Shown one piece after another: positions 6,251 to 9,446 of a DNA stretch of 9,446 nt. Every line of letters starts with the position of its first letter. The first letter of the stretch is position 1. The DNA comes from Prevotellaceae bacterium (GTDB lineage: Bacteria > Bacteroidota > Bacteroidia > Bacteroidales > UBA932). A model generated the notes under the pieces. It searched no databases and was not told where the DNA came from. It was given only the letters and a program-made list of their open reading frames with translations. The stretch is taken from positions 1-9,446 of the forward strand of contig JAITMY010000051.1 in assembly GCA_031290755.1 (NCBI GenBank), read 5' to 3'. Made by a program: the position numbers and the translations under genes.

Positions 6251-7231
6251 TTAAAAAACTATAGGCTTGAGTCTCAGGCCTGTCTGCTCGTCAAGGCCAA
6301 ACATAAGGTTCATGTTCTGAACTGCTTGCCCCGATGCGCCCTTGATGAGGTTGTCAATGGCCGAGGTGATGAGCAGCTTGCCGCCAACCTTTTGAACATG
6401 CAGGAAGCACTTATTGGTGTTAACCACCTCTTTTAGCGATATTTCCATGCTCGACACAAAGGTAAAAGGGTGCTCATCAAAAAACTCAGCATACAGCCCA
6501 TTCGCCTCTTCGCCGCTAAGCTCGCAGGTGGTGTAGAGCGAGGCAAAGATGCCCCGCGCAAAGCAGCCGCGCACGGGGATGAAGCTGACTTCGGGGAGGC
6601 TGCCGCCCTGCGCCAGCTGCAACGTTTTGCGAATTTCGCCCAAGTGCTGATGGGTAAATGGCTTGTAGATAGACAGGTTGCTGCTGCGGTTGCTGAAGTG
6701 CCCGGTGTCGCTCAGCGAGCGGCCAGCGCCGGTGCTGCCGGTGATGGCGTGGACGTGCACCTCGCCGTGCAGCAGCCCACGCTTTGCCAGCGGCAGCAGC
6801 GCCAGCTGGATGGCCGTGGCAAAGCAGCCGGGGTTGGCAACGTTGCCGGCGGTGCGGATTTGCTCGCGAAACATTTCGGGCAGCCCGTAGGTGAACGCCC
6901 GCTCGCCGCAGGTGGTGGGGCTTACCCTGAAATCGTTGCCAAGGTCAATAACTTTGGTGCGCGGTGCCATGCGGTTTTTCTGCAAAAATTCGGCAGAGAG
7001 GCCGTGCCCAAGGCAGAGAAAAATCGCATCCACGTCGGCTACTTTGTCGGTAAAGCGCAGCTCCGTTTCCCCCAGCAAATCGCCGTGCACAGCGTACAGC
7101 GGCTTGCCGGCGTTGGTGGTGCTGTGCACAGAGGCCACCTCTGCCTGCGGGTGGTGGTGGAGTATGCGCAGCAGCTCACCGGCAGTGTAGCCCGCCCCGC
7201 CTACGATGCCGATGCTAATTTTGGTTTTCAT
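6251..7231 (-). CDS. argC: N-acyl-gamma-glutamyl-phosphate reductase
   Basis: ArgC reduces N-acyl-gamma-glutamyl phosphate with NADPH to the N-acyl semialdehyde, the third step towards N-acylornithine. The 326-residue protein has the N-terminal dinucleotide-binding motif GIVGGAGYTAGEL (8-20), the catalytic cysteine in NVANPGCFATA (Cys136), GSTGAGRS (165-172), the histidine motif FTHQHLGEI (192-200), and the C-terminal IKGASGQAVQNMNLM (296-310). All are typical of the family, so it is complete and should be active. Its ATG overlaps the last 17 bases of argG, so the two are translationally coupled in one leftward operon. Because the linked transcarbamylase is of the succinylornithine class, the natural acyl group here is probably succinyl rather than acetyl. 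That is an inference. No argD or argB follows; the next gene downstream is WecA-like. Confidence 0.95.
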   Translation of the reverse strand: MKTKISIGIVGGAGYTAGELLRILHHHPQAEVASVHSTTNAGKPLYAVHGDLLGETELRFTDKVADVDAIFLCLGHGLSAEFLQKNRMAPRTKVIDLGNDFRVSPTTCGERAFTYGLPEMFREQIRTAGNVANPGCFATAIQLALLPLAKRGLLHGEVHVHAITGSTGAGRSLSDTGHFSNRSSNLSIYKPFTHQHLGEIRKTLQLAQGGSLPEVSFIPVRGCFARGIFASLYTTCELSGEEANGLYAEFFDEHPFTFVSSMEISLKEVVNTNKCFLHVQKVGGKLLITSAIDNLIKGASGQAVQNMNLMFGLDEQTGLRLKPIVF

Positions 7232-8405
7232 TTACTGCATTGTATATTTTCATTTGCATCCCCAAGATGTTGGTGAAGCCCTTCACGTCGTCGCCGGTGA
7301 AGGCTTTGTTCACCTCGCCGTACTCGCCAAACTTGCTGCTCATCAGGTCGTGGGGGCTTTTGCAGCCGACGATGGCAAAGTGGTAGGGTTGCAGCTTCAC
7401 CTCCACGCTGCCGCTCACGTGCTGCTGGGTGGAGGTGAGGAACTTTTCGATGTCGCGCATCACCGGTTCGAGGTACTGCGCCTCGTGCAGCAGCATACCG
7501 TACCACGTGGCGAGCTGCTCCTTCCAGTACTGCTGCCACTTGGTGAGCACGTGCTTTTCGAGCAGGTGGTGCGCTTTGATAAGGATGAGCGGCGCGGCGG
7601 CCTCAAAGCCCACGCGCCCTTTGATGCCAATGATGGTGTCGCCCACGTGCACGTCGCGGCCAATGCCGTAGGGGGCTGCCGCGTCTTTGAGCGCACGGAT
7701 GAGCGCCACGCCCGACATTTTTTTGCCGTTGAGCGCCACGGGCATACCCTGCTCAAACGCCACGTGCAGCCGTTCGGCGCCGCTTTTGGTAGCCTGCGTG
7801 GGGTAGGCCTCTTCGGGCAGCTCGCCATCGGCCTTGAGCGTTTCCACGCCGCCCACGCTGGTGCCCCACAGCCCGTGGTTGATGGAGTACTTGGCCTTGC
7901 TCCACGGGTAGTCGTAGCCGTGCTTTTTCAGGTACTCAATCTCGTCATGCCGCGCAATGGTGAGGTCGCGGATGGGGGTGATGATGCCGATATGCGGCGC
8001 CAGCGCTGCAAAAATCAGGTCGAAGCGCACTTGGTCGTTGCCCGCGCCGGTGCTGCCGTGCGCAATGTGCGTGGCGCCAACTTTTTTGGCGTACTCCACA
8101 ATGGCAATGGCCTGAAAAGCGCGCTCGGAGCTTACCGAAAGCGGGTAGGTGCTATTTTTAAGGATGTTGCCAAAAATCATGTAGCGGATGCACCGGTCGT
8201 AGTACTCCTGCGTTACGTCAATGTTGACGTGGCTGGCGCTACCCAGCGCTGTCGCCTTTTGGGTGATGGCCTCCAGCTCGCTATCGCTGAACCCGCCGGT
8301 GTTGACGAGGGCGGTGTGCACCTCCATCTGCTTTTCCTCCTTGAGATACTTCACGCAAAACGAGGTATCCAAACCTCCGCTGAAGGCCACTACTACTTTT
8401 TCCAT
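7215..8405 (-). CDS. argG: Argininosuccinate synthase
   Basis: ArgG joins citrulline and aspartate with ATP to give argininosuccinate, the penultimate step of arginine synthesis. From the ATG at 8405-8403 the protein has 396 residues, normal for the family (about 400). The N terminus has the PP-loop SGGLDTS (9-15) of the N-type ATP pyrophosphatases. Then come HGSTGAGNDQVRFD (116-129), YPWSKAKYSINHGLWGTSVGG for citrulline/aspartate binding, and IGIKGRVGFEAAA in the C-terminal part. A TTG four codons upstream would also be in frame, but it lies inside a direct repeat and is less likely. The gene sits 45 bases after the GNAT gene and overlaps argC by 17 bases, giving the operon GNAT-argG-argC. 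As I recall, Bacteroides thetaiotaomicron has the same order, followed by argD and proC, which are absent here. Confidence 0.96.
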   Translation of the reverse strand: MEKVVVAFSGGLDTSFCVKYLKEEKQMEVHTALVNTGGFSDSELEAITQKATALGSASHVNIDVTQEYYDRCIRYMIFGNILKNSTYPLSVSSERAFQAIAIVEYAKKVGATHIAHGSTGAGNDQVRFDLIFAALAPHIGIITPIRDLTIARHDEIEYLKKHGYDYPWSKAKYSINHGLWGTSVGGVETLKADGELPEEAYPTQATKSGAERLHVAFEQGMPVALNGKKMSGVALIRALKDAAAPYGIGRDVHVGDTIIGIKGRVGFEAAAPLILIKAHHLLEKHVLTKWQQYWKEQLATWYGMLLHEAQYLEPVMRDIEKFLTSTQQHVSGSVEVKLQPYHFAIVGCKSPHDLMSSKFGEYGEVNKAFTGDDVKGFTNILGMQMKIYNAVNENQN

Positions 8406-8411
8406 AATCGT

Positions 8412-8437
8412 TTTCAAATTTCAGGTTTCAAATTTCA
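8412..8437. repeat. Two 12-base direct repeats between the GNAT gene and argG
   Basis: TTTCAAATTTCA occurs at 8412-8423 and again at 8426-8437, separated by GG, so the period is 14 bases. The pair nearly fills the 45-base gap between the acyltransferase stop and the argG ATG. On the transcribed strand each unit reads TGAAATTTGAAA, which is nearly self-complementary. It could be a regulator or RNA-processing site, or a small dispersed intergenic repeat. Confidence 0.8.
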
Positions 8438-8450
8438 CTACAAGGGGCTG

Positions 8451-9110
8451 CTACCTCCCCAAAAACTTTTTCTGCTTCAGCCGCCGGTTGCGCATCCACC
8501 AACGGAAGCGCAGCTTTTGGGCGCGGAGGTTGTGGCGGCGGACAAAGTCCACGAGGTGCTGCCGCAGGCTTTGGTGCCTTCTGGGGTCGTACAGCATCCC
8601 TATGCACAGGCACATGCGGTAGCTGTTGCGCTGCAAAATGTCGAAGTTACGGCAGCCCCGGCAGCCGCTCCAAAACTCCTCGTCGTCGGTAAGCTCCGAA
8701 AACGTTACGGGGACGTAGCCCAGCGACGAGTTAATCTTCATCACCGCCAAGCCGGTGGTGATGCCGAAAATGCGCGACTTGGGAAACTTTTTGCGGCTGA
8801 GGTTGAAAACCTTTTTCTTGATTTTGTACGCCAGCCCCATGTGGCGGTAGTCGGGGTCAACAATCAGGCCGGAGTTGGCCACGAAGCGGCCATGCCCCCA
8901 CGTTTCGATGTAGCTAAACCCCACCGCCCGATGCGCATCAACGTCGGTGGCGATAACGGCCTTGCCGTCTAACATCTTTTTCTCCACGTACTCCGGCGTG
9001 CGCGAGGCGATTCCGGTGCCCCGCTGCTTGGCCGACTCGTTAATAAGCTCGCAAACCCGCGCGGCGTGCACGGCGTGTGCCCTACCGGCAATCTCAATTT
9101 TTACGTTCAA
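8451..9110 (-). CDS. GNAT acyltransferase, candidate N-acyl(succinyl)glutamate synthase of the arginine operon
   Basis: The 219-residue protein has an N-terminal GNAT fold. The acyl-CoA-binding motif A is visible as NSGLIVDPDYRHMGLAYKIKK (79-99), with R-x-x-G-x-A at 89-94, and is followed by the conserved FGITTGLAVMKINSSLGY (115-132). After the fold come Cys150, Cys153, Cys167 and Cys169 (GCRGC and CLC), and then a very basic tail (177-219). The position at the head of argG-argC, with no argA or argJ visible, suggests it supplies the first step by acylating glutamate. As I recall, its counterpart in Bacteroides thetaiotaomicron was linked by mutant fitness data to N-succinylglutamate formation; I could not check this. 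The start is a TTG at 9110-9108: there is no in-frame ATG between the upstream stop at 9164 and residue 46, and IEIAGRAHAV right after it fits a GNAT first strand. The specific acyl donor is inferred. Confidence 0.8.
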   Translation of the reverse strand: MNVKIEIAGRAHAVHAARVCELINESAKQRGTGIASRTPEYVEKKMLDGKAVIATDVDAHRAVGFSYIETWGHGRFVANSGLIVDPDYRHMGLAYKIKKKVFNLSRKKFPKSRIFGITTGLAVMKINSSLGYVPVTFSELTDDEEFWSGCRGCRNFDILQRNSYRMCLCIGMLYDPRRHQSLRQHLVDFVRRHNLRAQKLRFRWWMRNRRLKQKKFLGR

Positions 9111-9137
9111 TTGGCTACTAAAAAAAATAAGTTGAAC
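9105..9137. repeat. Inverted repeat over the acyltransferase start codon
   Basis: GTTCAA (9105-9110) and TTGAAC (9132-9137) are perfect 6-base complements 21 bases apart. The left arm includes the TTG start codon of the GNAT gene. The pair lies in the divergent gap shared with argF', so it could be an operator half-site pair or an RNA stem over the start. The arms are short and chance is possible. Confidence 0.3.
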
Positions 9138-9176
9138 TCCTTGGCAAAAACGGTAGTGAAATTACATAAAAAAGCT

Positions 9177-9184
9177 TACCTTTG
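9177..9184 (+). promoter_or_regulatory. Bacteroidota -7 element of argF'
   Basis: TACCTTTG lies 31 bases before the argF' ATG. The 17 bases 9168-9184 are identical to those of the tRNA-fMet promoter. At the -33 position, 18 bases upstream, there is only AGTG (9155-9158), so the promoter may be weaker or activator-dependent. No clean TAnnTTTG is seen for the divergent GNAT gene; TACCGTTTTTG on the - strand (9155-9145) is a poor candidate. Confidence 0.65.
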
Positions 9185-9215
9185 TCATCCGAAACATTTT
9201 TTTGTAGCTAAACAA

Positions 9216-9446
9216 ATGAAACATTTTACCTGCGTTCAAGACATTGGAGACCTGAAAAGTGCTGTAAAAGAGGCGCTTGATGTCAAAAAAGCGCCATTTG
9301 CGTGGAGCGATTTGGGCAAAAATAAAACCATGCTGCTCATCTTTTTCGACTCCAGCCTGCGCACCCGCCTCAGCACGCAAAAGGCGGCGCTCAACTTGGG
9401 CATGAACACTATCGTGCTCGACATCAACCAAGGAGCATGGAAGCTG
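9216..9446 (+). CDS. argF': N-succinylornithine transcarbamylase ArgF' (5' part, cut by window edge)
   Basis: The first 77 codons run to the window end. This enzyme class transfers the carbamoyl group from carbamoyl phosphate to N-succinylornithine in place of ornithine. The N terminus MKHFTCVQDIGDLKSAVKE and the motif FFDSSLRTRLSTQKAALNLGM (42-62) closely match what I recall of the Bacteroides fragilis succinylornithine transcarbamylase. SLRTR (46-50) takes the place of the STRTR carbamoyl-phosphate site of ordinary ornithine transcarbamylases. The residues that separate succinyl from acetyl specificity lie mainly beyond the edge, so the acyl group is inferred from overall similarity. The gene diverges from the GNAT-argG-argC operon across a 105-base gap, an arrangement that would allow joint control by one arginine-responsive regulator. 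Confidence 0.9.
   Translation, partial: MKHFTCVQDIGDLKSAVKEALDVKKAPFAWSDLGKNKTMLLIFFDSSLRTRLSTQKAALNLGMNTIVLDINQGAWKL

Noticed and set aside
6457..6464. A further TACCTTTG copy on the - strand
   Set aside because: It lies inside the argC coding sequence, encoding Thr-Phe in a conserved stretch, with no gene start suitably downstream. Treated as a chance match.
7206..8972. 588-codon open frame on the + strand across argG and the GNAT gene
   Set aside because: It is antisense to two well-supported arginine genes. Its translation is rich in His, Val, Ala and Arg with no family resemblance, as expected for the shadow frame of GC-rich coding DNA.

Overview
The window looks like a chromosomal stretch of a GC-rich member of the Bacteroidota, most likely order Bacteroidales. 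Three lines of evidence support this. The exact octamer TACCTTTG, which fits the Bacteroidota -7 promoter element TAnnTTTG, lies in front of four annotated genes. Ribosome binding sites are not evident before the starts. The arginine genes are of the type described in Bacteroides, with a transcarbamylase of the N-succinylornithine class. Coding DNA is GC-rich and the intergenic gaps are strikingly AT-rich. All complete genes are core metabolism or housekeeping. I see no transposase, phage gene, CRISPR array, toxin-antitoxin pair or defence gene.

Layout. Bases 1-354 hold no secure gene. They contain a 16-base G run, two adjacent strong dyads, a leftward promoter-like octamer and a possible leftward reading frame that runs off the left edge. 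Next come araD (L-ribulose-5-phosphate 4-epimerase) and, 12 bases later, thiN (thiamine pyrophosphokinase), both rightward. nadB (L-aspartate oxidase) points left and converges on thiN. An AT-rich divergent gap follows, then initiator tRNA-fMet with its own promoter and terminator. proA (glutamate-5-semialdehyde dehydrogenase) ends in a terminator that overlaps its stop codon and faces a leftward WecA-like lipid-carrier sugar-phosphate transferase. Upstream of that gene is a perfect (TTTAA)13 array. A leftward arginine operon follows: GNAT acyltransferase - argG - argC. At the right edge the 5' end of an argF' gene diverges from this operon.

How the genes work together. The GNAT protein (probable acyl-CoA:glutamate acyltransferase), ArgC, ArgF' and ArgG cover four steps of arginine synthesis through N-acylated, probably N-succinylated, intermediates. 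ProA uses the parallel non-acylated glutamyl phosphate for proline. NadB begins NAD synthesis from aspartate. ThiN makes the thiamine diphosphate cofactor. AraD feeds pentoses into the pentose phosphate pathway. The WecA-like enzyme starts a surface polysaccharide on undecaprenyl phosphate.

I did not find an obviously new multi-gene system. The points most worth a second look are the (TTTAA)13 array next to the WecA-like promoter, the poly-G/poly-C tract inside a possible leftward frame, the cysteine cluster and TTG start of the acyltransferase, and the small direct repeats inside the arginine operon.
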